Below are positions 1 through 8,828 of a stretch of DNA of 12,715 nucleotides, piece after piece. The stretch comes from CAZISM01 sp964541895 (GTDB lineage Bacteria > Zhuqueibacterota > Zhuqueibacteria > Residuimicrobiales > Residuimicrobiaceae): NCBI GenBank assembly GCA_964541895.1, contig CAZISM010000144.1:1-12715 (forward strand), given 5' to 3'. Numbering within the stretch: position 1 is the stretch's first letter; each line of letters begins with the position of its first letter. Made by a program: the position numbers and the translations under genes. The notes under the pieces are model-generated. The model saw only the letters and a list, made by a program, of their open reading frames with translations, ran no database searches and had not been told where the DNA came from.

Positions 1-201
1 CCGTACGGCAAAGGCCGATTTATCATTCACGCCAAAAACGTCAGCGCCCGCAACAAGTACATCCAATCGGCTCATCTGAACGGCAAAGCCCTGAATGAGC
101 CTTGGCTTGTGCATTCAGATATTGTAGCTGGAGGGACGCTGGAATTGGAAATGGGGCCGGAGCCGAACAAGAGTTGGGGGAGGACAAATAATTCTGAATG
201 A
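1..201 (+). CDS. C-terminal end of a GH92-type alpha-mannosidase (5' truncated by window edge)
   Basis: Reading frame 1 is open from the first base to TGA at 199-201, giving 66 residues. The segment NKYIQSAHLNGKALNEPW, followed by GGTLELEMGPEPNKSWG, looks like the C-terminal beta-sandwich end of glycoside hydrolase family 92 proteins. These are calcium-dependent exo-alpha-mannosidases, usually exported, that act on mannose-containing glycans. The catalytic part lies outside the window, so activity cannot be judged. No T-rich terminator hairpin follows. The gene has the same orientation as the kdp operon but is 512 bases upstream of it, so they are probably transcribed separately. Family assignment rests on remembered motif similarity of a short fragment. 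Confidence 0.8.
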   Translation, partial: PYGKGRFIIHAKNVSARNKYIQSAHLNGKALNEPWLVHSDIVAGGTLELEMGPEPNKSWGRTNNSE

Positions 202-584
202 TTAACTGATAACAACGATTCGTTTGCGTATTTTATCGAGATCCGACGTGGATCAAAGGTATTATGTATGTACTGCGAATTGATTTTTGTGCAACAAGAT
301 CGAAAAGAGAAACCGCTAATAAATGCGAAGGCATGCGAATTTAAAATTGGCGTTCATTAGCATCCCACGGCTAATAATCCTTCTTGGTTTCGGCCTGACT
401 GCGCCAGCGATGCTAAAATGAAAACAGGTGCAAGTAATCCATAGCATTTACCCTTCTGTACATTTTAGGGTGCCCACAAAAGCCGCTTAATTTACAATAG
501 CCCACTGCTTCTGACTGGAGGTTTTCGTCTTAACTGTTTTCGTAACTTGCTATATTACCTGGGGTTTAGTGATTCTACACCATC
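202..584. other. Intergenic stretch between GH92 gene and kdp control region
   Basis: This stretch is AT-richer than its surroundings and shows no convincing gene in either direction. Small inverted repeats occur, for example GATCC/GGATC near 241-255 and TTAGC/GCTAA near 357-374, but none is followed by a T-run. A TGC-TATATT sequence (548-556) resembles an extended -10 box with a weak TTAACT (530-535) 15 bases upstream. It could be a promoter, but it lies upstream of the KdpE-like operator, so its link to kdpA is unclear. Confidence 0.4.
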
Positions 585-601
585 TTTATACTTTCTTTAT
601 C
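585..601 (+). promoter_or_regulatory. Candidate KdpE operator upstream of kdpA
   Basis: The 17 bases read TTTATA-CTTTC-TTTATC: two TTTAY-type half-sites whose starts are 11 bases apart, about one helical turn. As I recall it, the E. coli KdpE site upstream of kdpFABC is TTTATA-CTTTT-TTTACA, so 14 of 17 positions agree and the spacing is identical. A CATAAT sequence at 656-661 could serve as the -10 box with a poor -35, as expected for an activator-dependent promoter. Transcription would then start near 668 and the operator would be centred around -75, slightly farther out than in E. coli. The site lies 113 bases before the kdpA start, and the cognate regulator KdpE is encoded in the same operon. 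Confidence 0.55.
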
Positions 602-713
602 TTTTCCCCTCCGTATCATAATGGATTATTTATAGCGTTTCTTTTATTTTATGGCCATAATCTGCCTGTAAAGGCATAGCCTTGGGCGGAAAGGGCGAAT
701 AGTACTAAAATCC

Positions 714-2417
714 ATGGGCAAAAGTATGTCGATGTATGATCTTTTACAGCTGCTGATCTTTTTTCCCGTTGTCACGGTCATGTCAGCCTGGCTGGGCAAA
801 TTTATGACACGGGTATTCAACGGCGAACACCATCTCCTGAAGCGTCCTCTGGGCTGGTTGGAGCGTCTGCTCTGTGGGCTCTCCGGCGTGGATGCAAAGG
901 CAGAAATGACCGCCCGGGAATACGGCAAAGCGCTGCTGTATTTCAGTCTGGCGGGATTTGTATTTCTGATGTTGTTGCAGCTGCTGCAATCTCATCTGCC
1001 GTTGAATCCACAAAGCCGGCCGGCTGTACCATTCCTTCTCGCAATCAACACCGCGGTCAGCTTTGTCACCAACACCAACTGGCAAGCCTACAGCGGTGAA
1101 GTCACCATGAGCCATTTCGTTCAGGCCTTTGGCCTGACCGTGCAGAATTTTCTCAGTGCTGCAGCAGGTCTGGCCGTACTGCTGGCCGTGATTCGCGGCT
1201 TTGTGCGCACCAACACAAACGCGATTGGCAACTTTTGGTCGGATGTAATCCGCTCTGTTGTATATGTGCTGTTGCCCTTATCCCTGGTTCTTGCTCTGAT
1301 TCTGGTGAGCCAGGGCGTGCCACAAACCTGGCAGCCGAATCCGGTGGTACAAACCCTGGATGGATCCTCACAGATTATCCCGTCAGGCCCTGTGGCCTCC
1401 CAACTGGCTATTAAGCAACTAGGGACCAATGGCGGCGGTTTTTTCGGCACAAACAGCGCGCATCCCTTTGAGAATCCCACGCCGCTGTCCAATTTTATCC
1501 AGATGCTGGCGATCATTCTTTTGCCCTCCAGTCTGGTGTTTATGTACGGCGGCATGGTCGGCCAAAAGCGGCAAGGGTATGTGATTTGGCTGGCCATGAT
1601 GAGTATGTTGCTGGCCGGATTGGCGGCTACCTTGTATTTTGAATTCAGTGCCAATCCCGCTCTTCCCGGCGGGCCATCCCTGGAGGGCAAAGAGTTACGC
1701 TTTGGCATCATGAACAGCGACCTGTGGGCGGTGCTGACTACATGCGCCTCCAACGGTTCGGTCAACACCATGCACAGCAGCTTGTCTCCCATGGCAGGCG
1801 GTGTGGTTATGATGAATATAATGCTGGGTGAAGTTATCTTTGGCGGTATCGGTGTAGGCCTGACTGGTATGCTGGTGTTCGTTCTCATCACGGTTTTTAT
1901 GGCCGGATTGATGGTCGGTCGCACACCTGAGTATCTTGGTAAAAAGATAGAGGCGTTTGAAATAAAAATGGCCATGATCGCCATGCTGGTTCCCAATGTG
2001 CTCATCCTGCTGGGCAGCGCGCTGGCTGTCGTCCTCTCCGCCGGATTGGCGAGTCGCAGCGCTGCCGGTCCGCATGGATTGACAGAGATACTTTACGCCT
2101 ATGCGTCGGCCGCCGGCAACAACGGCAGCGCTTTTGCGGGCTTGAATGCCAATACGGCTTTCTATAATACCACCCTGGCATTTGCGATGATGGCGGGCAG
2201 AGCGGCCGCGCTTTTTCCACTTATCGCCATGGCCGGCCATCTGGCCAACAAACAACAGGTACCCGATTCAGCCGGGACGTTGGCCACAGATAGACCACTG
2301 TTTCTGGGCCTGTTGATTGGGGTGGTTCTCATCGTTGGCGTATTGACCTTTTTCCCTGCGTTGTGTCTGGGCCCCGCGCTGGAACACACGCTGGTTCACC
2401 TGGGTATCTCTTTTTGA
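714..2417 (+). CDS. kdpA: Potassium-transporting ATPase subunit KdpA (K+ channel subunit)
   Basis: This is the potassium-binding and translocating subunit of the inner-membrane KdpFABC complex, which imports K+ at ATP expense during potassium starvation. The 567-residue length fits the family (E. coli 557). All four selectivity-filter loops are visible: TNTNW (119-123, followed by Q124), LGTNGGGFF (236-244), SNG (346-348) and GNNGSAFAG (468-476). The family stretch GRTPEYLGKKI (402-412) is also present. The protein is hydrophobic throughout, consistent with about ten membrane segments. Start choice is uncertain: ATG 714, 726 and 732 are all in frame and none has a well-spaced Shine-Dalgarno, since AAGGG at 691-695 is 18 bases before 714. 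It is the first gene of the kdp operon and lies downstream of a KdpE-like operator. Confidence 0.97.
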   Translation: MGKSMSMYDLLQLLIFFPVVTVMSAWLGKFMTRVFNGEHHLLKRPLGWLERLLCGLSGVDAKAEMTAREYGKALLYFSLAGFVFLMLLQLLQSHLPLNPQSRPAVPFLLAINTAVSFVTNTNWQAYSGEVTMSHFVQAFGLTVQNFLSAAAGLAVLLAVIRGFVRTNTNAIGNFWSDVIRSVVYVLLPLSLVLALILVSQGVPQTWQPNPVVQTLDGSSQIIPSGPVASQLAIKQLGTNGGGFFGTNSAHPFENPTPLSNFIQMLAIILLPSSLVFMYGGMVGQKRQGYVIWLAMMSMLLAGLAATLYFEFSANPALPGGPSLEGKELRFGIMNSDLWAVLTTCASNGSVNTMHSSLSPMAGGVVMMNIMLGEVIFGGIGVGLTGMLVFVLITVFMAGLMVGRTPEYLGKKIEAFEIKMAMIAMLVPNVLILLGSALAVVLSAGLASRSAAGPHGLTEILYAYASAAGNNGSAFAGLNANTAFYNTTLAFAMMAGRAAALFPLIAMAGHLANKQQVPDSAGTLATDRPLFLGLLIGVVLIVGVLTFFPALCLGPALEHTLVHLGISF

Positions 2418-2425
2418 GGCTATAC

Positions 2426-4495
2426 ATGCAAAAGCCATCGTTTCATACGTTCAATCGACGAATCCTGATCCGCGCCGTGATCGATTCCTTTCAAAAGCTG
2501 GATCCGCGAGTTCAGATCAGGAATCCGGTGATGTTTATCGTCTATCTGGGCGCTCTGTTTCTGACCGTGTCTCTTTTTATAAATCAGAGTATTGCGTTCA
2601 CGATCCACATCACCAGCTGGCTATGGTTTACGGTTCTGTTCGCCAATTTTGCCGAAGCGGTGGCGGAAGGAAGGGGTAAAGCACAAGCTGACAGCTTGCG
2701 TCGAAGCCGCAGTGCGATTACGGCGCGGCGACAAAGTGGCGTCAGCGAAGAGCGGATATCATCTTCCGAGTTGCGCATCGGTGATCTTGTGGTTTGTGAG
2801 GCCGGCGACATCATTCCCTCTGACGGCGATGTCATCGAAGGCGTGGCCAGTGTGGACGAGTCGGCCATAACGGGTGAATCGGCTCCGGTCATACGGGAAA
2901 GCGGCGGCGATCGTAGCGCCGTCACCGGCGGAACGGTTGTGCTGAGCGACCGCATCGTCGTGCGCATCACAGCTGAACAGGGGGAGACGTTTCTCGACCG
3001 AATGATCGGGCTCATCGAAGGCGCCCGGCGACAAAAGACGCCCAACGAAATCGCACTGTCTATTTTGTTGACAGTGTTATCCATCATTTTCATCTCCGTC
3101 ACGGTCTCGTTGTATGCTTTCGGCAGATACAGCCTGGCTTCGTCGGGCCAGGCAAACTCCCCGCTGCTCAATGTGGCAGCGCTGATCTCCCTGCTGGTGT
3201 GCCTGATTCCCACCACTATTGGCGGATTGCTTTCTGCCATCGGCATCAGCGGCATGGACCGGCTGCTGCGTCACAATGTCGTCGCTACCAGCGGCCGCGC
3301 CGTTGAAGCGGCCGGCGATATCGATGTGCTGTTGCTCGACAAGACCGGCACCATCACCCTCGGTAATCGTATGGCCGTTGATTTTATCCCGGCGCCCGGC
3401 ATCACACGGCAGCAGCTCGCGGAAAACGCACAACTGGCTTCCATGGCCGACGAAACGCCGGAAGGCCGATCCATCATGGTCCTGGCAAAAAATGAATTCG
3501 GCTTGCGCAACCGTGAACTCTTAAACGTGCAGTTTATTCCATTCAGCGCGCAGTCGCGAATGAGCGGCGTGGATGTGCTGGCGGACGACGGCAGCAAAAA
3601 GCAGATACGCAAGGGCGCCGTCGCCGCCATCGAGGAATTTGTTCATGCCCGGGGCGGCCATCTGCCAGAAGAAATCGTTCTGCACGAATCAGAGATTTCC
3701 AGCCGGGGCGGCACCCCACTGGCGGTAGCGGAGGACGGGCGCGTGCAAGGGTTGATCTTTCTGAAAGATGTGGTCAAGGGTGGCATCAACGAACGATTCG
3801 CTCAGCTGCGCCGCATGGGCATCACCACCTATATGATCACCGGCGATAACATCCTGACGGCGGTAGCCATTGCCGTGGAAGCCGGGGTAGATGATTTTAT
3901 CGCCAACGCCAAACCTGAAACCAAGCTGGATGTGGTGCGCACAGTGCAGGCACAGGGGCATAGGCTGGCGATGATCGGAGACGGCACCAACGACGCGCCG
4001 GCCCTGGCCCAGGCCGATGTGGGGGTGGCCATGAACACCGGCACGCAAGCGGCCCGTGAAGCCGGCAACATGGTGGATCTTGACAGCAATCCGACCAAGC
4101 TGATCGACGTGGTCGAAATCGGCAAGCAGCTCCTGATGACGCGCGGTGCCTTGACCACGTTCAGCATCACCAATGATGTAGCGAAATATTTCGCCATCCT
4201 GCCGGCGTTGTTCGGCTCCCTTTATGCGACGGCGGATCGCCCCGGACCCCTGGCTGCGCTGGATATCATGCATCTGCATTCACCGCTCAGCGCTGTACTC
4301 AGTGCCGTCATGTTCAATGCGCTCATCATCGTGGCGTTGATTCCTCTGGCCATTCGCGGGGTGGCTTACAAGCCGATGGGAGCAGCGGCCATACTGAAGA
4401 GAAACCTGCTCCTGTACGGCCTGGGCGGATTGATCATACCGTTTATCGGTATCAAACTGATCGATCTGATATTGACCTGGCTGCGCATATTCTGA
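2426..4495 (+). CDS. kdpB: Potassium-transporting ATPase ATP-binding subunit KdpB
   Basis: KdpB is the P-type ATPase subunit that energises K+ uptake through KdpA. The start is ATG 2426: GAGG at 2416-2419 sits 6 bases before it, and the resulting 689 residues match the family (E. coli 682). An open frame extends farther upstream, but this would overlap kdpA and lacks support. Motifs in order: actuator-domain TGES (149-152), whose Ser is the site of inhibitory phosphorylation in E. coli; IPTTIGGLLSAIG (261-273) in the core membrane helix; phosphorylation motif DKTGT with D305; KGAV (396-399) in the nucleotide-binding domain; ITGDN (471-475); and hinge GDGTNDAP (518-525). No key residue is missing. 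The gap to kdpA is 8 bases. Confidence 0.98.
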   Translation: MQKPSFHTFNRRILIRAVIDSFQKLDPRVQIRNPVMFIVYLGALFLTVSLFINQSIAFTIHITSWLWFTVLFANFAEAVAEGRGKAQADSLRRSRSAITARRQSGVSEERISSSELRIGDLVVCEAGDIIPSDGDVIEGVASVDESAITGESAPVIRESGGDRSAVTGGTVVLSDRIVVRITAEQGETFLDRMIGLIEGARRQKTPNEIALSILLTVLSIIFISVTVSLYAFGRYSLASSGQANSPLLNVAALISLLVCLIPTTIGGLLSAIGISGMDRLLRHNVVATSGRAVEAAGDIDVLLLDKTGTITLGNRMAVDFIPAPGITRQQLAENAQLASMADETPEGRSIMVLAKNEFGLRNRELLNVQFIPFSAQSRMSGVDVLADDGSKKQIRKGAVAAIEEFVHARGGHLPEEIVLHESEISSRGGTPLAVAEDGRVQGLIFLKDVVKGGINERFAQLRRMGITTYMITGDNILTAVAIAVEAGVDDFIANAKPETKLDVVRTVQAQGHRLAMIGDGTNDAPALAQADVGVAMNTGTQAAREAGNMVDLDSNPTKLIDVVEIGKQLLMTRGALTTFSITNDVAKYFAILPALFGSLYATADRPGPLAALDIMHLHSPLSAVLSAVMFNALIIVALIPLAIRGVAYKPMGAAAILKRNLLLYGLGGLIIPFIGIKLIDLILTWLRIF

Positions 4496-4526
4496 TTCGT
4501 TCACCCCTAATGAAAGTGGATTGGAT

Positions 4527-5153
4527 ATGAAAAAACGTTCATCCGGCGTTATCGCCATCCGTTCGCTGCTGGCCCTGACCCTGCTCTGCGGAGGGATATA
4601 TCCGGCTTTGATCACCGTCCTGGCCCACACATTTCGCTCGTCATCAGCTGCCGGCAGCATGCTCTTTTCACAGGGACGGCCCTCAGGTTCAAAGTGGCTG
4701 GCGCAAAACAGTACGGCTGACAGATATTTTCATTCGCGGCCCTCGGCTGGCGGCTATAACACCATGCCGGGAGCTGCCAGCAACCTGTCTCTTGCCAGCG
4801 CCGCGTTTCGTGATTCTGTTTCAGCCCGACGAATTCGTTTTCTCAGAGAAAACGGCTTGCCGGATTCGACAGCTGTCCCGACAGAGATGTTGTGCAGCTC
4901 AGCCTCCGGCCTGGATCCACATATTTCTCCGGCAGCGGCACGCCTGCAAATGGACCGCGTCGCCTTGGCCAGGCAGCTTGATGCACAGCAGCGACAACAA
5001 TTGCATATGAGGGTGGAACAGGCGGTGGAGGGCAGACAATGGGGATTTCTCGGCGAGCCGCGGGTGAATGTGCTGCTTCTTAATTATCAGTTGGACAATC
5101 CAATTGGATTTGATACCTTTAAGCAGGCTTTGGCACCCCTATCAGGACGATAA
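4527..5153 (+). CDS. kdpC: Potassium-transporting ATPase subunit KdpC
   Basis: KdpC is the single-span accessory subunit of the KdpFABC complex that stabilises ATP binding and complex assembly. The start ATG 4527 is preferred because AGTGGA (4515-4520) is 6 bases upstream. A TTG two codons earlier is possible but less likely. The 208-residue product has one N-terminal membrane segment (about 9-34) and then a periplasmic domain with family motifs YFHSRPSA (67-74) and SASGLDPHISP (125-135). It is a little longer than E. coli KdpC (190). The gene lies 31 bases after kdpB and ends 6 bases before kdpD in the same reading frame. Confidence 0.95.
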   Translation: MKKRSSGVIAIRSLLALTLLCGGIYPALITVLAHTFRSSSAAGSMLFSQGRPSGSKWLAQNSTADRYFHSRPSAGGYNTMPGAASNLSLASAAFRDSVSARRIRFLRENGLPDSTAVPTEMLCSSASGLDPHISPAAARLQMDRVALARQLDAQQRQQLHMRVEQAVEGRQWGFLGEPRVNVLLLNYQLDNPIGFDTFKQALAPLSGR

Positions 5154-5159
5154 CGAGGA

Positions 5160-7856
5160 ATGCGCGATTCGCACGACAAGCGGCCTAATCCGGACGATCT
5201 TTTGGCAGCCATCAAGGCTCAGGGCCGCGAGGTCCGGGAAGGCCGGTTGAAAATATTTTTCGGCATGTGCGCCGGCGTCGGCAAGACCTATGCCATGCTG
5301 CTGGAAGCCCGGCGGCTGCAAGCAGAAGGGCACGATGTGGTGGTGGGCTATATCGAAACGCACGGCCGGCCGGATACGGAAGCGCTTTTGACAGGACTGG
5401 AGATGGTCCCGCGGATGTCGAAAACACACCGCGGCATTTCCATCAGCGAGTTCGATCTTGATGCCGTATTGCACCGCAGGCCGCAGATCGTTCTGGTGGA
5501 TGAACTGCCGCACACCAATGCGCCCGGCTGTCGGCACCCCAAACGGTATCAGGATGTCATTGAGCTGATTGAAAACGGCATCGCTGTTTACACGACCATG
5601 AATGTGCAGCACCTGGAAAGTCGCGCCGGAACGGTGGAAGAGATCACCGGAGCGCCGGTACGGGAGACCATTCCGGATTCGTTCCTGGAACGGTCTCATG
5701 ATATCGTGCTGGTCGATCTCGCTCCGCATGAGCTTTTTAAACGCTTGCAGGAAGGCAAGGTCTATACGCCGGAGGGGGCGAGTCGAGCCATGAGTGGATT
5801 CTTCCGGCACGGCAATCTGGTCGCCTTGCGGGAAATGGCGTTGCGGGTAGTTGCTGAAAAAGTCGATTCGCAATTGACGGACTATATGCAGCAGCGACGC
5901 ATTCAAGGGCCCTGGAAGAGCGCAGATCGATTGCTGGTTGCCGTGGGGTGGAGCCCTTTTTCGGCGCAATTGATCCGGTGGACCCGGCGCATGGCCACGA
6001 CCATGGAAGCATCCTGGATCGCGGCCTATGTGGAGACACCGCGTCCTGTCACAGAACAACAGACGTCGCAATTGATGAAAAACATGCGACTGGCTCAAGA
6101 GTTGGGGGCTGAAGTGGTAACGGTCCGGTCTGAGGATATTGTTACCGGGCTTTTGGATCTGGCGCGTCAGCGCAACATCACCCAGATCGTGGTGGGCAAA
6201 CCCAACAGGTCCTGGTTGAAGCTGCGCCGACATCCGGCTTCATTTGTGGAACGGCTCATTCGCGACAGCGGCCGTATTGATATCTATGTGGTGCAGGGGG
6301 ACCAGGAATCGGACATGGCTCAAAACCCTCTGCCGCCATTTTCTTCATCGCTGACATCCGGCCGCCACTATGCGGCGGCCACGGCTGTGGTGCTGGCTGT
6401 GGTCGCGCTCCTGTTCAGCTTTTCTTCCTACCTGGATTATCTGTCCATTGCCATGTTTCTGCTTTTTACCGTTACCTTGTTGTCGCTGTGGCTGGGCCGC
6501 GGTCCGGTGCTGATCGCCGCTGCCTTGAGCGCGCTTTGCTGGAACTTTATGTTCATCCCGCCGCTGTTTACGTTCTCAATTCATCGCATGGAAGACGTGC
6601 TGGTCTTTTTCATGTATTTTATCATCGCCATGGTCACCGGAACCCTGACCGCTAAAATCAAGCGCAAGGAGGAAACGGTACGATTGCGCGAAGCCCGAGC
6701 CGTGGCCCTGTACAACATGTCCCGCGAGCTGGCTGCGGCAGATTCGATCGACAGCATAGCGCGGATTGCCATTGGACAGCTGGGAATGGTTTTCAACGCC
6801 GATATTGCGCTGTATCTGCAGCAGGAAACCGGACTGCTGCCGCACGGTGATGGAACGTGGCAGGTGACGGAAAAAGAGGAAAACGTTGTTCAGTGGGTGA
6901 TGAAGAACCGCAAGCCGGCCGGCCGCTTTACCGACAGCCTGCCCATGGCCGAAGGTCGCTTTGAAGCGCTGGCGACACCGCGGCAGGCCTATGGAGTGGT
7001 TGGGGTCCGATTCCGTCAAACCGCCGTTTTTACACTCGATCAGGAATCGCTGCTCGATAATTTTGTCAGCCAGATTGCCGCCGCTCTGGAACGGGAATCG
7101 TTCAGCGAATTGCGCCACCATGCGGAGCTGGCCGCTGCGTCAGAGCGGCTGTATCAGACCCTGCTCAACTCAATCTCGCACGAGTTTCGCACGCCGCTTT
7201 CGATCATTTCCGGGGCTGTGAGCAGCTTGCTGGATCCAGAGTCGGGTTTGCCTGCAACAAGTCGTATCGAGCTCAAACTTGAAATTCGGGAAGCGTCCAA
7301 GCGACTCGATGCACTGGTGGAAAATCTTCTCAATATGTCCCGTCTGGAATCCGGCAACATCCAGCCGCACCTGGACTGGTGTGATGTTACGGATCTCTTC
7401 AGCGCCTTGCGTAGACGATATCCGGAAGATATGGCCCATCACCTGTTTCATTACGATATTGCTGAAGGGATGCCTTTGGTGAAAATCGATGAAGGTTTGC
7501 TGCAGCAAGCTATGGATAATTTGCTGCAGAACGCCGTGCAACATACCCCTGACGGTACAGAGGTCCTTGTCGGCGCGCATATGGAAGGCAAGACGTTGTT
7601 GATTACGGTGCGGGATCAGGGGCCGGGATTCCCGGAATCAGAGATACCACATCTTTTTGAAAAATTTTATCGTGTGACGGGGACGCATTCCTCTGGTACG
7701 GGGCTGGGGCTATCTATTTGCAAAGGACTTGTGGAGAGTATGCAGGGCCGTGTGTCGGCGGAAAACGTCGCCGCAGGGGGTGCGCAGTTTACCATTCGAA
7801 TCCCTGTCGCGATGCATTCTGCGAGATTGGAGTCGACTCTTGACGAATCCGGTTAA
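5160..7856 (+). CDS. kdpD: Osmosensitive K+ channel histidine kinase KdpD
   Basis: KdpD is the membrane sensor kinase that phosphorylates KdpE when potassium is low. The 898-residue product has the full family layout. The cytoplasmic KdpD domain carries a Walker A-like GMCAGVGKT (35-43) and Walker B-like VLVDELPHTN (111-120). A universal-stress-protein-like domain spans about 255-380. Four membrane spans fall between about 403 and 498, followed by a GAF-like region (about 515-645). The kinase core has an H-box SISHEFRTPL with H674, an N-box around N787-N791, and G-boxes DQGPGFP (819-825) and GTGLGLSICKG (846-856). ATG 5160 is the only sensible start and matches the family N-terminus (RPNPDDLL). 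Its GAGG (5155-5158) is only one base from the ATG, so translation may be coupled to kdpC. Confidence 0.97.
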   Translation: MRDSHDKRPNPDDLLAAIKAQGREVREGRLKIFFGMCAGVGKTYAMLLEARRLQAEGHDVVVGYIETHGRPDTEALLTGLEMVPRMSKTHRGISISEFDLDAVLHRRPQIVLVDELPHTNAPGCRHPKRYQDVIELIENGIAVYTTMNVQHLESRAGTVEEITGAPVRETIPDSFLERSHDIVLVDLAPHELFKRLQEGKVYTPEGASRAMSGFFRHGNLVALREMALRVVAEKVDSQLTDYMQQRRIQGPWKSADRLLVAVGWSPFSAQLIRWTRRMATTMEASWIAAYVETPRPVTEQQTSQLMKNMRLAQELGAEVVTVRSEDIVTGLLDLARQRNITQIVVGKPNRSWLKLRRHPASFVERLIRDSGRIDIYVVQGDQESDMAQNPLPPFSSSLTSGRHYAAATAVVLAVVALLFSFSSYLDYLSIAMFLLFTVTLLSLWLGRGPVLIAAALSALCWNFMFIPPLFTFSIHRMEDVLVFFMYFIIAMVTGTLTAKIKRKEETVRLREARAVALYNMSRELAAADSIDSIARIAIGQLGMVFNADIALYLQQETGLLPHGDGTWQVTEKEENVVQWVMKNRKPAGRFTDSLPMAEGRFEALATPRQAYGVVGVRFRQTAVFTLDQESLLDNFVSQIAAALERESFSELRHHAELAAASERLYQTLLNSISHEFRTPLSIISGAVSSLLDPESGLPATSRIELKLEIREASKRLDALVENLLNMSRLESGNIQPHLDWCDVTDLFSALRRRYPEDMAHHLFHYDIAEGMPLVKIDEGLLQQAMDNLLQNAVQHTPDGTEVLVGAHMEGKTLLITVRDQGPGFPESEIPHLFEKFYRVTGTHSSGTGLGLSICKGLVESMQGRVSAENVAAGGAQFTIRIPVAMHSARLESTLDESG

Positions 7857-8532
7857 AATACTTGTAATAGACGATGAACGACAGATTCGTCGTTTCCTGC
7901 GCATAACCCTGGAGTCGCAGGGTTTTGCCATAACCGAAGCGACCAGCGGGCAGGAGGGCCTTGTGCAGGCCGCTATGGTGCGTCCGGATGTTATTATCCT
8001 CGACCTGGGTTTGCCGGATCAGGACGGCTTGGAGGTGCTGCAATCGTTGCGTGCGTGGAGCAAGACGCCCGTTATTGTATTGACCGTGCGGGATCGGGAA
8101 GAGGATAAAATAAAGTTACTGGACGCCGGTGCAGATGATTACCTCACCAAACCTTTCAGCACCGGCGAATTGGTCGCACGCATCAAGGTCGCCCTGCGCC
8201 ACAGCACGCCGGTGGCCGGCGAGGCCATTTTTCACAGCGGTGACCTGGAAGTGGATCTTTCGCTCCGGCGCGTTTCGGTCGCAGGACACCCGGTCAAACT
8301 AACGGCTACCGAATACGATTTACTGCGCCTGTTTATTTATCATGCCGGTAAGGTGTTGATCCATCAACAGATCATACGTGAAATCTGGGGTTCCTCAAGC
8401 GGTGATGAAATGCAATACCTTCGGGTCTATATCTCCCAATTGCGGCGTAAGATTGAAAGCGATCCCTCTGATCCCAAATTGCTGGTCACTGAAACGGGGA
8501 TCGGCTACCGCTTGCAAGTATTGGACAGTTAA
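7840..8532 (+). CDS. kdpE: Response regulator KdpE (OmpR/PhoB type)
   Basis: KdpE is the DNA-binding partner of KdpD and activates kdp transcription. The proposed start is TTG 7840, which gives MTNPVKILVIDDE at the expected family position. GGAG (7829-7832) lies 7 bases upstream, and no ATG or GTG fits the family start. The product is 230 residues (E. coli 225). The receiver domain has the acidic pair D11-D12, phospho-acceptor D55, switch T82 and K104. A winged-helix effector domain spans about 130-228, with TATEYDLLRLF and the GIGYRL end motif. The gene overlaps the end of kdpD by 17 bases in another frame, a typical coupled arrangement. Its likely target is the TTTATA-type repeat at 585-601. 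Confidence 0.95.
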   Translation: MTNPVKILVIDDERQIRRFLRITLESQGFAITEATSGQEGLVQAAMVRPDVIILDLGLPDQDGLEVLQSLRAWSKTPVIVLTVRDREEDKIKLLDAGADDYLTKPFSTGELVARIKVALRHSTPVAGEAIFHSGDLEVDLSLRRVSVAGHPVKLTATEYDLLRLFIYHAGKVLIHQQIIREIWGSSSGDEMQYLRVYISQLRRKIESDPSDPKLLVTETGIGYRLQVLDS

Positions 8533-8576
8533 AATGCAATGAAACTCCTCCCGCTGGTGTGAGCGTCATCCACTGC

Positions 8577-8593
8577 GATTCGGGTTCCGAATC
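8577..8593. terminator. Weak inverted repeat between convergent kdpE and NmrA-like genes
   Basis: GATTCGG (8577-8583) and CCGAATC (8587-8593) form a perfect 7 bp stem with a 3-base loop. It sits 45 bases after the kdpE stop and 23 bases after the end of the NmrA-like frame on the other strand. This is where a bidirectional terminator would be expected. No clear T-run follows on either side, so factor-independent termination is doubtful. Confidence 0.3.
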
Positions 8594-8615
8594 CCCGGAC
8601 ACCGTTTTGCAAATC

Positions 8616-8828
8616 TTACTCCAGGGGAATACGGCTCTTGTTTTCAGCCAGCCACCTGTCAAACGTCAGCAGCGATGGATTCAACGATCGTGTGATGTCG
8701 ACGCTGCGGTTGGCACAATAGACCTCCTCAAAATCGCGTTTGAATTGGAACATATTGCCCATGTCTTCTGCGCCTGGAAAACCAAAACTACGATAGACGT
8801 CTGGAGAGACTTCATTATACAGCACTTC
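8616..8828 (-). pseudogene. Detached C-terminal part of the NmrA-like gene, beyond an in-frame amber codon
   Basis: Directly after the TAG at 8831-8829 the same reading frame continues for 70 codons to a second stop ending at 8616. The residues read EVLYNEVSPDVYRSFGFPGA, then a stretch with GNMFQFKRDFEE, and end in DRWLAENKSRIPLE. This looks like the normal C-terminal end of NmrA/HSCARG-like proteins, so it belongs to the gene upstream rather than being an independent gene. GTG 8825 could start translation in principle but has no ribosome site of its own. Full reading through the TAG would give a 316-residue protein, a usual length for the family. A CAG-to-TAG mutation is the simplest explanation; readthrough or a sequencing error are alternatives. 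Confidence 0.75.

Noticed and set aside
569..679. GTG-started 36-residue hydrophobic peptide as kdpF
   Set aside because: The hydrophobicity comes from T-rich DNA that includes the operator-like repeat; there is no ribosome site and no KdpF-like pattern.
1121..2005. Minus strand open frame of 294 codons inside kdpA
   Set aside because: It is a mirror of the strongly conserved kdpA coding frame and has no family features.
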